From positions 372,001 to 436,000 of the forward strand of contig JAEBUN010000014.1 of the NCBI GenBank assembly GCA_023014365.1: 64,000 nt of DNA, written 5' to 3'. Positions 33,904 through 47,238 of this stretch are shown here, piece by piece. Source of the stretch: Lepiota brunneoincarnata. Taxonomy: Eukaryota; Basidiomycota; Agaricomycetes; Agaricales; Agaricaceae. Under the pieces are notes generated by a model. That model searched no databases, was not told the DNA's origin, and worked only from the letters and a program-made list of their open reading frames with translations. Positions within the stretch are counted from its first letter, which is position 1, and each line of letters begins with the position of its first letter. The position numbers were made by a program, and so were the translations under genes.

Positions 33904-36900
33904 TGGGAAGAGCTGGGCATACCAATGAGATCTGATCATACTATGATTATGGAGTCTGCTAATGCCTCTAAGAACACTACTATAGGCCTCCAAAAGGACC
34001 TCCCAGTCCACATCAACACTTCAACCTTCTATATCCAAGCTCAAGTTGTCAAAAATGCCTCTTATGAGGTTTTGCTTGGTCACCCCTTCCTTACGCTATC
34101 AAACTCAGTCACCCACCACTTCCTGGATAGCAACTCAAGCATTACCCTCACTGACTCCAACACTCTATCTGTTATCACCATCCCCACCTGGCCTCGCATC
34201 CATCCTGCATCAACTGCACAGGGTTTTTGAGTATTGATGATTCACCACTTAGCTGAGGAGATCCGACCACCACTCCAACCCAGTCTTACCATATACCCCC
34301 AATCTCCATCTCCCCTCTTTCATGCTATATGATCTCTCCACTTGCATTCATATCTGCCCCTTTTGAACCTGTCCAGTTGATTAAAGATATTTTCAAACTC
34401 TCCCTTACTGAAATAGAGCCTAATAGTATTACCCCACCAGACATATCTAATTTCACATACAAGAAAGTTGCTAATCACATCAAACCTGTTGCTATAACCC
34501 TACCTGAGAACTTCTGTATAGTTTGACATATCCCCTCTGATCCTCTCACTTCCTTAACAACACTTCCAACTCACCCACCTGATTTCTCACCTGGAGAACA
34601 ATTTACAGAAGAACAAAAGAATGCTATGCAGGTAAACAAGGACAGTTTTTTATGGCCCAAAGAAGAGAAGCTCATACATCACCTTATCAAGCTCCAAAAA
34701 TTTGCATTCACATGGGATGACTCTGAAAAGGGAACATTCTCTGACTATTTTGACCCTATCATAATTCTGACCATCAAGCACATACCCTGGGCTCTCATGA
34801 ACATACCTATTCCCCCTGGTATCTACCATCATGTCATCAAGATCATCAAGACCAAGATAGCAGCAGGGGTTTATGAGCCATCAAGTTCTTCTTACTGCTC
34901 CCACTGGTTCTGTGTTCTTAAGAAGGATGGAAAGTCCCTCCAAATTGTCCATAATCTCCAACCCCTCAATGCTATCACCATCAAAGACAGTGGTCTGCCC
35001 CCCATCATGGAACAGTATGCTGAGTTGTTTGGAGGATGAGGATGTTATGGTGTATTTGACCTATTCATTGGTTATGACCAACAGGCCATTGCTACTGAGT
35101 CCTGAGACCTCACTACCTTCCAGACCCCCCTAGGCACCTTCCAACCCACTTTGCTACCTATGGGTTACATAAATACACTCCAAATTCAACATGGCGACCT
35201 CACATTCCTCCTCCTCCCCAAAATTCCCCACATAGCAGTTCCTTTTGTGGAAGATGTCCCTGTCAAAGGTCCCAAGACTTGTTGTGAGAAAACAGATGGG
35301 GGATACAAGACCATTCCAGAAACTCAGGAATACACAGGTTTGTATGGGAACATTTACTGAATGTAAATAGGGTTATCCAACATGTCAAGCATGCTGGAGG
35401 AACCTTCTCCACCCTCAAATCTCACATTTACATCCCCTCTACACTTGTTGTTGGCCACCTGTGTACCTATAAAGGATGACTCCCCAAAACATCACAAGTT
35501 CAAAAAATCACTGACTGGCCCTTACCAAAATCCCTCTCTGAAGTCAGGGGTTTCCTTGGCACCCTTGGCACCATCCAAATCTTCATCAAAGATTTTGCTA
35601 GGATTGCCTGCTCCCTTGTCAATCTTACAAGGAAAGATGTAGAGTTCATTTTCAGCACAGAACAACAACAGGCCATAGACACCCTCAAGGAACTTGCTTG
35701 TAATTCACCAGCTGTCCACAATATCAACTACACCACCAACTCCAAGGTCATACTAGCTGTGGATACATTGTTCATCGCTGTTGGGTATATCCTGTCACAA
35801 ATGGGTGATAAGGGAAAAAGGTATCCCTCTTGTTTTGGCTTGATCATGCTTCGAGAACAGGAGTCTCACTATTCACAGGCCAAGCTAGAGCTTTTTGGCC
35901 TATCATGAGCTCTCAAGGACATTTGGATCTGGATAGTAGAGGTGAAGAACTTAGTTGTGGAAATTGACATGAAGTACATAAAGAGTATGATTAACAACCT
36001 GAATATACAGCCCAATGCAACAATTAACCAGTGGATTGTGGCTATCCTCCTCTTCAACTTCAAGCTCTGTCATATTCCTGGCAAAGATCATTCTGGCCCT
36101 GATGGCCTCTCACAATGACCCTGCACTCCTGAAGACCCTACTAATAGTGAAGATTTTGAAGAATGGATTGACACTGCCAATGCATTTCCCCTTTCCATCC
36201 TCCTCTCCTTTCCACAACCACACCATCACCACTCCCCACACTCCAAATGGTGGCTGGAGTCTTGTAGTGTGTTTTCTATAAAGATCCTCAACAAAAACTG
36301 TGCAACACTGACCTCAGTCTATTCAATAGGCCTGGATACCCACCCAGCCTTGCTACCAACTGCTGCCTCCCTCACACACCCACACCATGATGCCACGCCA
36401 CTCCTGACTCCCTCTATTCCCAGATTGAAGAAAGCTGAAGTCCATGAGCTCAAAATGCAGCAGATCCGCAATTTTCTCACCAACCCAGCCAGGCCAGACA
36501 ATATGTCAGAAGAGGACTTCAAGAGGCTTATTCAGTCAGCCAGCAACTTCTTCGTTCAAGAGGGGAAGCTGTGGAGAAAGGATAGGAAAGCTAAACATAA
36601 GGTAGTGGTACCAAAAGAATGGCATTATGAGCTGATTTGTCAGGCACATGATGAGATGGGACACAAAGGTCTCTTTACAGTCTGAATTTGACTCCTCAAG
36701 TGATTTTGGTGGCCTTACCTGGAGCAGGATGTCTGCTGGTTCATCCAGACATGCCATGAGTGTCAAACATGACTTCTCTGCCACATCTACATTCCCCCAA
36801 CAGTCTCCACACCTCTCTCTCTCTTCTGAAAACCATATATCAACACCATGTTCATGCCAAAGTCCAATGGGTTCCAGTCCATCATTCATGCCCACTGCTC

Positions 36901-37840
36901 CCTCTCATCTTACCCTGAATGGCAAATGCTTAGACAATAAAATGCTCAAGCCCTTGGCACCTTCATTTTTGAAGATATCCTGTGCTGATGGGGAGTGATT
37001 GAAGAAATCATCACTGACAATGGCCCCACCTTCATCCAAGTAACCAAGTACCTAGCAAACAAGTACAAAATCCACCACATCTGTATCTCCCCCTACAACC
37101 ACCATGCAAATGGCCCTGTTGAACAACATCATTTTGATGTTAGGGAAGCCCTCATCAAAGCTGCTGAAGGAGAAGAATCATGGTGGACCTCTGTAGCTCC
37201 CTCCATATTTTGGGCTGAATGCATTTCTATACAGAAATCCACAGGTTACTCCCCCTATTACATTGCTCATGGACTCAAGCCTCTCCTCCCCTTCAACCTC
37301 GCCAAAGCTACCTATCTCTCCCCTACACTCACTAAACCCATCCCCACTGCCAATCTCATCACCTACAGGGCAATCCAGCTCCAAAAGTGACCACAAGATC
37401 TCAAATGCATGAAGGATCTGGTCATCAAAGCCCACTACAACTCCATCTGGCAATTCAACAAAAGGTTTGCCAATAACATTTGTGATCAAAACTTTGACCC
37501 AGGCACCCTGGTCCTGGTCCAAAATTCATGACTCAATGGCACTCTCAGCAACAAGACACTGCCCTGGTACCTTGGCCCTATGGTAGTCCTAGGACAAACA
37601 CAAGGAGGTAGCTACATACTCTCAGAACTGGACAGATTGATCTCCAAGCTCCAGTTTGCAGCATTTCAGCTTGTCCCCTACCACCCATGTGACATTTGAG
37701 CCATCCCTCTCACCACGATCACAGATGCAACATCACAAGAACTCGATGAGACCACCTATGATACAGATCCAACCACCAACTCATCTACTCAATGCTCCTC
37801 ATCACCGACTCCCTTTGCACCCTCCCACCTCCCCAGCTAG
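33904..37840 (+). pseudogene. Gypsy A pol: protease-like, RT, RNase H, integrase; heavily decayed
   Basis: It starts abruptly at WEELGIPMRSDHTMIMESA (protease-like domain, then YEVLLGHPFLTLSNSV). RT motifs: HIPWALMNIPIPPGIYHHVI, HWFCVLKKDGKSLQIV, GVFDLFIGYDQQ, TTFQTPLGTF; the catalytic box reads FVEDVPVKG where related elements have DDVPVKG. RNase H-like: VILAVDTLFIAVGYILSQ, AKLELFGL, IPGKDHSGPDGLSQ. Integrase: CQAHDEMGHKG, EEIITDNGPTFIQ, GPVEQHHFDVREAL, YSPYYIAHGLKPLLPFNL. It is broken by numerous stops, mostly TGA (for example 34228, 35037, 37388), and by frameshifts. Gag is absent. I recognise this as a gypsy lineage common in Agaricomycetes, different from gypsy B. Confidence 0.85.
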
Positions 37841-37902
37841 CCCCCCCCACACCACTCCGACACTTGATCAACTGGGAAGTCAATATTCAAGTACCCCTTG
37901 GA

Positions 37903-38374
37903 TGTGAGGGAGGAAACATGCTCGCGAGTGGAACTTCACACACACTCCCTCCCCACCATTGTGCTATTGATCCTGACATGTCTCGACTCCTGAGGCATTG
38001 TGCTTCCTGGTGGCACAATGCCCCTTTCATCCTCTAGCATAGTTCTCATCTCTGCTTCCATAGATACTCATTCTTCTCCCTTCACAACGTATTCTAGTAG
38101 TCATAGCTAACTGCCTCCTAGGTAGTATAAAGCTCAGGTGCTCATGCATCTGAGGTATGTAGTTAGTTCAGGGGGACCCGCTTCACGTCTCGACTTTACT
38201 TTCTTTTCTTTGGCTCTTTCGTATCTTGATCCCACTGTCCTTACGCACCAAATTGTCACTCTTGTTTATCCCTTCCCCTTCTGCTCCTGACAGACTTGAG
38301 CCCTGGCGACCATTTTGTCAGTCCCACTTGTCCTTTTCTGTACCTTAGTCACATTCGTGACTTGTTGATCTTCA
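37903..38374 (+). repeat. Gypsy A 3' LTR
   Basis: 472 bp. By eye it is less similar to its 5' partner than the gypsy B LTRs are to each other, in line with gypsy A being the older, outer element. Confidence 0.9.
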
Positions 38375-38595
38375 CCAGCCCCCCTTCCTACCTACCTGTA
38401 CGGGGTCCCAGAGGCACCCCGGCGCACTAGCCAGTCCAGCAGATCAATTAATATATTGATTCATACTCCCCCACAGCCATCCTAAGTTAGGTAGTCTAAT
38501 TCTGTCACTACATGAGCCAAGGCAGGTTAGGGCAGTGGTTAAGCCCTCTGATGAGCCCCTTTGCAAGGGCAAAACCTGCATAAGTCCCCCCAGCA

Positions 38596-39940
38596 TTGCT
38601 CATGACATGAAACACAAGGCCAGTATCGCTGAGGCTATCACAACTCATGTTACAACTGTCGATGCGGTCATCATTCTTGTGAACAGCACTCTTTCGCACC
38701 TGGACGTTGCTATAGACTATGTGCTGTCTGCACTCTCAGCCATGTTTCTGAAAATGCTTGCTCAAAACATCAGTTTTCTTTTTACCAATGTGTCCAATAT
38801 TCTGCAGTGGAACTTTGCAGTGGATTCCCTACCCCAAACACTACGTGGGAATGAAAAGTTCATTATCAACAATCCTGTTGCTCTGCACAAAAACCTTGTT
38901 TGCAATAAGCAGAATATGGGGGTTAAACATGATGATAAGCTTCGAAAAGTGTTAGAAGCTTCTGTGATCAATGCTCACTTGAAGGCCCTGGCCCAGCTTG
39001 CCGAAAATATTTAATTGGGTTGACAAGCTTGAGCCTCAGCCTACCAAGAACATTGCGACGCTCTATGAACAATCACAGAACATCGATAAACAGATCTCTA
39101 GCGCACTTGCGGCAATGGATCAAGTGGCAGAACAAAAACAGAAATTGCTCAGGATAGAAGCAGAGTTGAAGGGTACAGAAATGGTAAGCGATTCTTTTGT
39201 ATGGAGTGGTGCGACAAACTTATCTGCACCACAATTTCTAGATGATGGAACAGTTCTGGGAGTACACATCCACGATCAGCCAGAAGGTCTACAAATATGT
39301 CGACACCCCCAAGCACAATACCTTGTGCAGTTCCCCTGGTTGCTACAGCAATTGTCACGTAGGGTGCTACCTTACCTACTCAATTGACCCCACAAAACTC
39401 AGCAACTGTACTGCATTTTCTCACCCAACTGATAGGTCCAAGTGCATTGAATGTGGCCATTCACATGACCTACATCACCATTACAACTCCATCTGGAAAC
39501 TGGTTGACAGCACACAGACCACGACTGATCACAAGGCCAAAAAACAATACAAGTGTGCAGTAAAGGACAAGAAGGGTAAAGAGGACCTGATAAAATGGTT
39601 TAATCGCCGGCTTGCTCAAATTGATGCCGAGCTGCACCACACAACTCACACAATCTCTAGCCTCATTTGAGAGTACGCCAACCTATCCCTGTCCAGCAGT
39701 TTTGCGGGTCAAGTTCAAAAAATGGTCTTGTTGCTTGAAACAAACCTTGAGCAGTTACGCAACAACAGCACAGCATATACAATTGTCAAATCTGTCAAGA
39801 AGGATCTAAACATGATGAAACAATGCCTTGGAGTGCTTGAGAAAGCACAGAAAGAAGAAGGATTGTGCAAGCTAAGGAACTGTGTTCAGGGACTGCCTGT
39901 AACTGACACCCTTGACTTGGGTGATGGTGTACATACATAA
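38596..39940 (+). pseudogene. AIG1-like GTPase gene, C-terminal part
   Basis: It continues the GTPase chain broken at ~20950: MKHKASIAEAITTHVTTVDA, VIILVNSTLSHLDVAIDYVL, then ISFLFTNVSNILQWNF and NWVDKLEPQPTKNIATLYE, a coiled-coil-like stretch, and after the intron 39184-39241 a Cys/His-rich segment (HNTLCSSPGCYSNCHVGC, CIECGHSHDLHHHY). It ends with a helical tail and a TAA at 39938-39940. Defects: a one-base frameshift near 39005 and a TGA at 39668-39670. The order and content match the C-terminal half of basidiomycete AIG1-type G proteins. The 220 nt between the gypsy A LTR and this part is not recognisable coding sequence. Confidence 0.75.
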
Positions 39941-41436
39941 ACATTCCAGTCGCTTGTCACTATGTGCTGTTTGTAATGATTTGTATCATGTATAGTGAAA
40001 TTGATCTTGCTAAATTCACTCATGCCTGCTGAGACCGTGTATTATACTGGTGTAAGCCAGTACTTCTTGTATTTCCGTGGCATCAAGTGCAACCTGTGTC
40101 GAGGAACATCAGATGCAGCATTTGGCCCTTCCCTTAGGTGATGATCCGAGACACCTCATTAGATAGGGCCCCCTTGACCTCACATGCGCCGCCAGAGCAC
40201 GGTCGGGTCACCCCAAACCGTGTGCCTCTCAACAGCACCTATATTGAGTTTGGAATCGGTAGTTGTGTGACCAAGTAGGACAACCCAACCCACCATTTGA
40301 TTGATCCACCTGCAGCTTACCAATTCTTATATAATAACCAGTGAACCAAATTTTTCTTCACATTCTCTTCAGGACACACATTAGGAATGAGCTCATATTC
40401 TGGTGATTGTCCAGGTTGGGGAACTTGTAGGTGGGGCCAGGGATCTTTGTAAGTGGGCTGTACAGGTCCCTTGGGCCCTTGAAGGACAATATAATTAACT
40501 ACTGGAGTATTCACAAGTCAGAAAGATAACCTGAGCACTGAAGTCTCGTCGGCTTCAAAATTGGCTGCAACCGTAACCTTGAAAGCTCAAGCACCTCACT
40601 TTTTTACTTTTTTTGTAACTGTCTCTCCAAGGTGATTGTTTTTCATAGTATCAGTGATACACTACTCCTGATCAAGTCACTTAGCTCTACCTCAAACAAT
40701 GAGAATGAAGGACAGGGGTTATATGAGACATATGCTTTGAGACTCTGTGGCATGCATCAGTGTGGATACATCAGACATCTGGCTCAACTCTACATTCAGA
40801 CAACAATAAGTCCAAGTATTTTCTTAGGTATCATTCATGATATATATATGCTCTACATCCCACCATCACTTGAGCAACAAATTGGGCCTGGGGAAACAGA
40901 AATAGGCTGATTGCTGCATCACTCCTCCTGGCTTCTAGCTTGATGTTCTTCCAGTTTTGATAGGTGAACGATACTGCTATGAAAGCTCAGTCACATGTTG
41001 TGCATGAGCCCGAGTGTGGGGATGCTCGCTTGACTCGTATTGACTTTATGAGCAGACACCACCAACCTTGTCAGTTGTATCAATTTTCTATAGAACAACC
41101 AAAGAAATCCCACCAAAGCATATGACCAAAGTTCTGGGACCAGAACCCAACAAAGGTGTGGGAACCACGGCATCTAGCTCTACAGCCTAGTCTACAAATG
41201 CGACAGTACCTGCAGGAACAGTGTTATGGTGTTGATTTGATCCATATATAGTTTGGGACAACCCGTTCTTAGTGAGCATTGTACTGCCTCGGGGATGATG
41301 CACCAAATCCTCCTTGAGTCTGCAAAACTGTCTGGAAGATGCTGAGAGGCATCGGGGGAGGCTATATCTATAACAACTCCTTGTGTTTAGCTCTGCTCAT
41401 ATCTCCCATACCTCCAACAGCCCCCCAGATATTGCC
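39941..41436. other. 1.5 kb without a recognised gene
   Basis: This stretch lies between the GTPase remnant and the 7TM gene. The longest ORFs have no motif. Confidence 0.45.
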
Positions 41437-42658
41437 ATGGCTGGTTCAGAAGCTGATTTTCTCATGTTTGTGGGGGCGAATCTCCTTGTCAGGACAACCA
41501 TAGAGGGCATCCTATATGGCTTCATATTTGCACTATACATCTTCTGCGCTTGACTGTCATACCTCCAGCTCAAGGATCCGCACCGACGCAGACATAGTAT
41601 CATCACACTTCTGTCTATGTCCCTCGTTATGGTTTGTGGACTCCTTGGACTTGCGGTGGATGCTTGAGGCTTGCAAATTTCTTTCATCGACCATGCAGAT
41701 TACCTGGGTGGTGGTTTGGTTTACTTTGCAGCTATTTTCACACCACTACCAATTGCCTTCGTGGGGTATGCTGCAGGTATTCTGATTGATTCTATGATGT
41801 TTGGTGTCCAGGTAAGCTGTTTTGTTGATCCACGTGGCTGCTTCTTCTAAGGTGTTACGTTCTTGTTGGTATCAGATCTGGCGCCTATGGGTTATATGGG
41901 GTAATGCATCACGGTATTACATTCCCATTGTGATACTGCCCATTCTGCTGTATCTCGCATGCATGGGTAAGTCATTGGACATTCGACATGATTAGACCAT
42001 TAATAATGCAAATCAGGGAAACAGCAGCCATTGATATCATGCTTGTTGTGGTCATCACCCAACCAGAGGCACACGGACTTGTGTGGCTCTTTATCTTTCA
42101 GAGTTTTGGTTTATCGGTCCCTCTGGTTATTACCATCCTGACCATCGCACGGATTGCTGTAGTCCAGAGGCAACACATAAAAGTCATGGGTATGTTTCGT
42201 TCTGGAAGTTTCAATCAACGCCAACCTTTTTTTCACTTGTGATATACCCATCAGGCCATTCCAACATTGCTAGTCAATACATGTCGATTATATCCATGCT
42301 TGTTGAATCCTTTGCTCTTGAATCTGTGTGGATAATTCTAGGAATAATATTTACAGGCTTGATTTTTTGCGACAGTCCAGATGGTGCAATTCTGGCTTTG
42401 GGTTACTTGTTTACTGCCACTCGGCCCTTTATTCAAGTGAGGTAATCGGCTTTTATCGTAAAGACACAGTCACCTGATCTCTGGAATTTTCAGATACTTG
42501 CCTACCTCCTTGTTGTATATCGCATTGCCATGGGAAGGAGATGGAAGGTGGACACAGAGGAAAAGCTCACTAGTCCACAATTCAACCAGAGTCTGGAGCC
42601 ACAAAGCATGCAGTTCACTAGTCAGGTGTCTGTCCCAATGTCGCATGAAGAGGCGTGA
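41437..42658 (+). pseudogene. Basidiomycete multi-pass (about 7TM) membrane protein with two stops
   Basis: It begins MAGSEADFLMFVGANLL, typical of a large basidiomycete integral membrane family. Successive hydrophobic segments are GILYGFIFALYIFC, ITLLSMSLVMVCGLLGLAV, LVYFAAIFTPLPIAFVGYAA, a segment with YYIPIVILPILLYLACMG, VWLFIFQSFGLSVPLVITIL, MSIISMLVESFALESVW and ILALGYLFTATRPF. At least four introns with GTAAG/GTATG donors fit the phases. The cytoplasmic tail (VYRIAMGRRWKVDTEEKLTS) ends at TGA 42656-42658. Two in-frame TGA codons, after IFCA near 41550 and after VDA near 41667, break it. The ligand or role of the family is unknown. Confidence 0.7.
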
Positions 42659-43892
42659 CGCTTGGGTGTCTGAACAGTGGCAGAGCCAGTGTGATGCCGG
42701 TGAACTGAGGCAGAGGATCCTTGTGAGGAAGCAATGTGGTCATGATGGGGAAACATATGATTGAAGATTTTGGTGGTGGAACTGGGACCTGTCAAACAAA
42801 AAAAGGGGCACGAATCCTTGAGAAGCGTATGTGGGGTGCAAATTCGGACAGGGCTGGCCAAAGTTCACAGGTCCAGGCCTGAGACCTTGTCATTCCAAGT
42901 TGCTTTCTTTCAAATTTTATGCATCATCAACACTCAAACTCTCACCTCCACACAACTTATTGGATGTAAAAAGTTCCACCATCACTTGTGCATTCCTTGC
43001 ATTCTTCAGCAAGGCTTCACTTCATTCTATGTGGCTGGTTCTTTCGTCTGCTTAGGCCACAACAGCACAAGGGGGACTGCTATCTACTTTTGTTTGTGTC
43101 TGTTGCAGTGCCAGACTGGTAAGACCCTTCGTTTTGCAATAATAGAGCCATTCCCTTTTCATGGAAGTCTTCTTAATCTGAAATAGATCCTCCAAGGCTG
43201 CGTTGGCATGTCGAGTATTCATTGTTAACCTAGTAAACCCACTAGTTGCAAGTTTCTGCCGAATTTTCTGGTGAGAGATGAACTATGTGTGTCCATGGCT
43301 CATCTCTCATACTCAATGTACTTGGTACAACTACTTGCCACAGTGTTTTATTGCCACCTGCATCATCATTATCCTTTCACTGGCGCTATGTCCCAAGCAA
43401 TCCTAGTCCTCCTTGCCTCTTTAGTCTGATCAGCGTGAGGGTGTAACTCGGTAAGGCGACACATCTGGTGGGACTAGCATACCAAAAGTTACCTGCATGG
43501 GCCATAAGCAAGAGGTGTATTCGGCATTCCAGTGGGTCAGACCAGGTTGAGCCGAATCAGGGAAATCTGTGGCTGACAAACAGGTGTTTACATCATGCAG
43601 CGACTGCTAATGCATTGCAGGAACTTACAAAGGTTCTCTCTGTCTCAAGCTTTTCCAGGGTGACAAGGGAATCAGACAAGCCATCTAACAAGTTTTCATT
43701 TTCTCTCACCCACTCTCAAGCTATCTACCACCTTCAAAACCAACTATCAACATCTTACTCAATATCTTTCCACCCTCGCGCCTCTGCACGTCTCACCGCA
43801 TCTACAAGCTATCTCGACTCATCCTCCCCACCATCAATAGCAATCCCATACCCAGCACCGCTCAACCATCTTCTCCCAGTAGTTTCCATCAG
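42659..43892. other. No recognised gene
   Basis: An ORF at 43468-43920 has no recognisable domain and runs into the following repeat. Nothing else is supported. Confidence 0.4.
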
Positions 43893-44905
43893 GGTGCCGT
43901 TGTGTTTCCATCCTCCCTAGGCGCAGCCAACCCCTAGCTGAAGGACAAAGAACAGGCATATTCGACCATGTGCCTAACCTGGTCAATGTGTCCAAGTTAT
44001 GTCCGAGTATGGCTTGTAAGATCAAAGGGCAAGTAGATGTCACCGTGTATGCTTCTTTAGGAGGAGTGGGTGATTTTTGACGACGATGGGGATACAGAAC
44101 TTCTGGCTGAAGGATGATGTAAGATAATGCATCTCTCAATTCCAACCAACTCATTTCATTCTAGCCATCCAACAGCTACAGCTCCTCTGACAATAATCAC
44201 CCGACCTGAACCTCGCCCTATGCAGATAGTCTTTTGATCACTTTGCCTGTGCCCTTGGTGGCCATGCGGTTCTTCCTCTGCTTTTTCAGATACTCTGACT
44301 CATCCCCAATCCCCAACTTTGTCGTTCTCTCAACATTTGGGCAACACATACCATCCATGCTGGTGAGATGTGACAGGAGTGCCCAACATGATAGTCCCAT
44401 GGTCATCGCTGACAGTGAGTCATAGTTTTCCATGCTGTTTCTTTATACGCTGAGCTTGAGTTTAGTGCTTGGGGTTCCCCAGGCAATGTATAGTATATGG
44501 CAAAGATGTACAAAGTTGGAGAACAGGTCCTGACCAGGTGTTTTGAGGATCATATACTATGGGTTCAGTGTAACAGCAATTATTTTTGAACCCAGGAAAG
44601 TCATCAAAAAAATATCTTTACTAGCTCAACGTTCAGTACCTCCAGTTGACACAGAAGAGAACAAGATGTGGGCATTGTCACACGACTGGGGTCCTGGCCT
44701 TTCTTCCATGCATGTGGGTCAATTCCAGAAATATAATGGTCATCTTCTCTTCCATTGGAGACTACCGTTGAACTCTTTGCTTAGCCTTCTGCATTCTTTG
44801 GACTTGCTTTTGCTTGGCCATGAGTCATTGTTGATATTTTTCCAGAGACGTGCATACGGGGCACAATATTGTGTCTTTGATTTGACACACCACCCTCATA
44901 GGGCC
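43893..44905 (+). repeat. ~1-kb dispersed repeat, copy A
   Basis: Matches 47627-48575 in the same orientation, with shared blocks such as AAGGACAAAGAACA, AGTCTTTTGATCACTT and GAGTCATTGTTGAT. By eye it is clearly diverged (roughly three quarters identical). No terminal repeats or coding domain were recognised, so its nature is open. Confidence 0.75.
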
Positions 44906-46500
44906 TCTGCATCCCTGTTTAACTGGTATCATCCAGGGCCAGGTGCCAGCAGATGCGTCCAACCCCAGCTACCGGAGGGAAAAAAACTTGAGATCGGATG
45001 GCTTCATCCACTCATTGGATAACATGGGCTTGCAAGGAAGCTGTAGAACAGGATCAATGGAAGCAAGCACAGTGATTTCTCACCTACAGTAGCTAGTGGC
45101 ACATGAGGGCTATAGCTGTTTAGCGTGCAGTGCACAGGAAGTCCCTTGTCTGTTGGGATTTATTTATGGCTAACATGTGCATATGGTACTGTTCTGACTG
45201 TCAAGCCACCCCCCAGAGTGGGTGCTAGGAAATGCTCAATCGCGTCTAGATCCAGGATACCTGGGACTGTTGTGGGTGTGTGACAGATAGTTGATGCAAT
45301 CCTCGGTTGAGCAGGAGCTTACAGGTAGCTTGCTGTTGCTCATGGCATGGTGCTGTTCCCCTTTGAGACCTTCAAATCCAATGCTACGGACTCATATGGA
45401 TTTGAGCTACGATCAGTTGTTTTGTGGTATGCGCATGAAATACAGGGCATTATGTTTCCTCAATATGAAGATTCATTCCAGTGCTTAGTTTTGAACCACT
45501 CAATCTTGCCAGAGAATTTGAGATACCAGGATGAATCAGCACACCAGCGGAATTCTAGCCATCCTCAGATCAGTGGTGTTCTGAAGAGCTATATAGATAT
45601 GGATGTGGAAATGACGGCTAGGTGAGTGGCGACCCTATATCCTTTGACAGTTGTCATAGTGGCTGAATGTTCTGAGCTAGGGGGTGGATTATTAATATAC
45701 TTAATCTCCCAGGAATAATGGTATTTTGGGCTATTTTCCCCAGGGACCACTCTCATCCAATGCCGACTCCTGGGAACATCTTTCATCACTTAACAGGGTC
45801 ACCCCATTCCGTTCAGGTACTGATTCCTAGTTTGGTTGCTACTTTGCTAATTACTATTCTCGTCCACTGCCGACTCCTGGGATTACCACTCACCACTTAA
45901 CCAGTCATCCCATTTCTGTCTGCCACCGACTCCTGAGATTATTGTTCTAGTGTTTCCATCACTAGTATCATCACACGGCATTCTATTTACATGTCATTAA
46001 CTCTCCAAGTGGTAATTTGTTTCTCATCATTAACTGGCCATTAGGACTATGATCTGTGACACAGCAAATGCACTGGAGTCCAACAGCCATCTTCAACATC
46101 AGTGTAGTTTCAAGCTACATGCTTAGAGTCAGCAATTTGCACATGCCTTCGGCTGCAACAATTAGACTAGATTTGAACATGTTCCAAGATGACCTGACAC
46201 CTGTGTGGCGAGACTTGAGAACACAATAATGGAACTGTCATTTTGCTAAGCTGCCACCTTCCATGTGTCCCATCAGTCTAAAGAGAGATGCAAAATTGAC
46301 CAAGAATGAAAGAACACCGGGAAGTCATCAGCACCCACCAGATCCTACAGACATTGATAGATAGAGCAAGTAATCTCGCCTTCCTGAGCCAATAAGGTCT
46401 TCGGATGTTTGGATTCAAGGTGCTCCAATGTACTATGGGTGCGTTCCTGAGCCACATGCACTAGTACCTGAACATTGGAGGAGCAATGCATATGGATTTG
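44906..46500. other. No recognised gene; short diverged repeats near 45740-45950
   Basis: The motif TGCCGACTCCTGGGA and close variants recur three times between 45760 and 45950. An ORF near 45290-45625 is followed by a splice-like donor but cannot be assigned. Confidence 0.4.
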
Positions 46501-46508
46501 TATATAAG
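46501..46508 (+). promoter_or_regulatory. TATA box of the DUF5648 gene
   Basis: TATATAAG, about 100 nt upstream of the ATG at 46603. Confidence 0.5.
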
Positions 46509-46602
46509 AGGGAGACATAGAGTGTCTAAGTCTTTGTCCAGCTCAACACCCAACTCACACAACAGGTCTTTTACCCCTTCGCCCTGTGCATGAACTATTA
46601 TA

Positions 46603-47238
46603 ATGAAGAACATCTTCTTTACCCTTTTCACGGCTCTTCTGCTGAGCCATATCTCAGCCAATTGCAAACCCATTAATATTCCATCTGTGCGTATTAGAGC
46701 TCATTCTTACATGCCCCTTTGTTTATGACACTTACTATGTAATCCTTCAAAGCAGCGTTGAGCCACTGACACTTGTGGAGATCCATCATGGGCATTCACA
46801 ATCTACAGTGCATTCCAAACTGTAGGTGTGGTGCACGGATTAGGCATCCTCCCAGGGTTTGTTGACACAGACATGCGTGTGGACCATTGGGAGATCAACA
46901 AACCTTCCCACAGAGCATGGATCTCTGCTGGACAGCCCAATACCGTCCCCCTTTATGCATACTTCAATCCTACAACCGTAGATTGGATGTACCTAGCCTC
47001 CCAAAATAGAAACCCTCCACCCCCTCCAAGTGGCTTTGGGGCTGGGATACTGCACAGTTACATGTATCCTACGCAGATTTGTGGAAGTGTCCCCCTCTAT
47101 GGAGTGTCTGGGCCAGGGGACCATTGGTACACCACAAACTTGCAGGAACATAATGAATTAGTTAACAGCTTTGGATGGAGCAATGTTGGAATTGTGGTGT
47201 ATGTATTACCTGTGGATGGTATGCTCCCTTCTTTCTAA
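46603..47238 (+). pseudogene. Secreted DUF5648 protein with one in-frame stop
   Basis: Exon 1 (46603-46686) encodes a signal peptide (MKNIFFTLFTALLLSHISAN). Intron 46687-46755 is phase 0. Exon 2 begins CGT TGA, so the frame carries a TGA at 46759-46761, then reads TCGDPSWAFTIYSAFQ, VDHWEINKPSHRAWI, VPLYAYFNPTTVDWMY and the diagnostic repeat PLYGVSGPGDHWYTTNLQEH followed by GWSNVGIVVYV. DUF5648 repeats (PLYRxYNPxxxDHxYTT) occur in secreted fungal proteins; their function is unknown. The TGA again fits CGA to TGA (Arg). Confidence 0.75.

Larger units (their letters stand above)
21140..38374 (+). mobile_element. Gypsy A: outermost element of the nested block
   Basis: LTRs at 21140-21607 and 37903-38374 share the start TGTGAGGGAGGAAACA and the end TTGATCTTCA. 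They are flanked by CCAG at 21136-21139 and 38375-38378. The internal region retains only pol; gag and the protease N-terminus are missing. hAT element 2 occupies the place immediately after the 5' LTR. It interrupts the AIG1-like GTPase gene. Confidence 0.9.
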
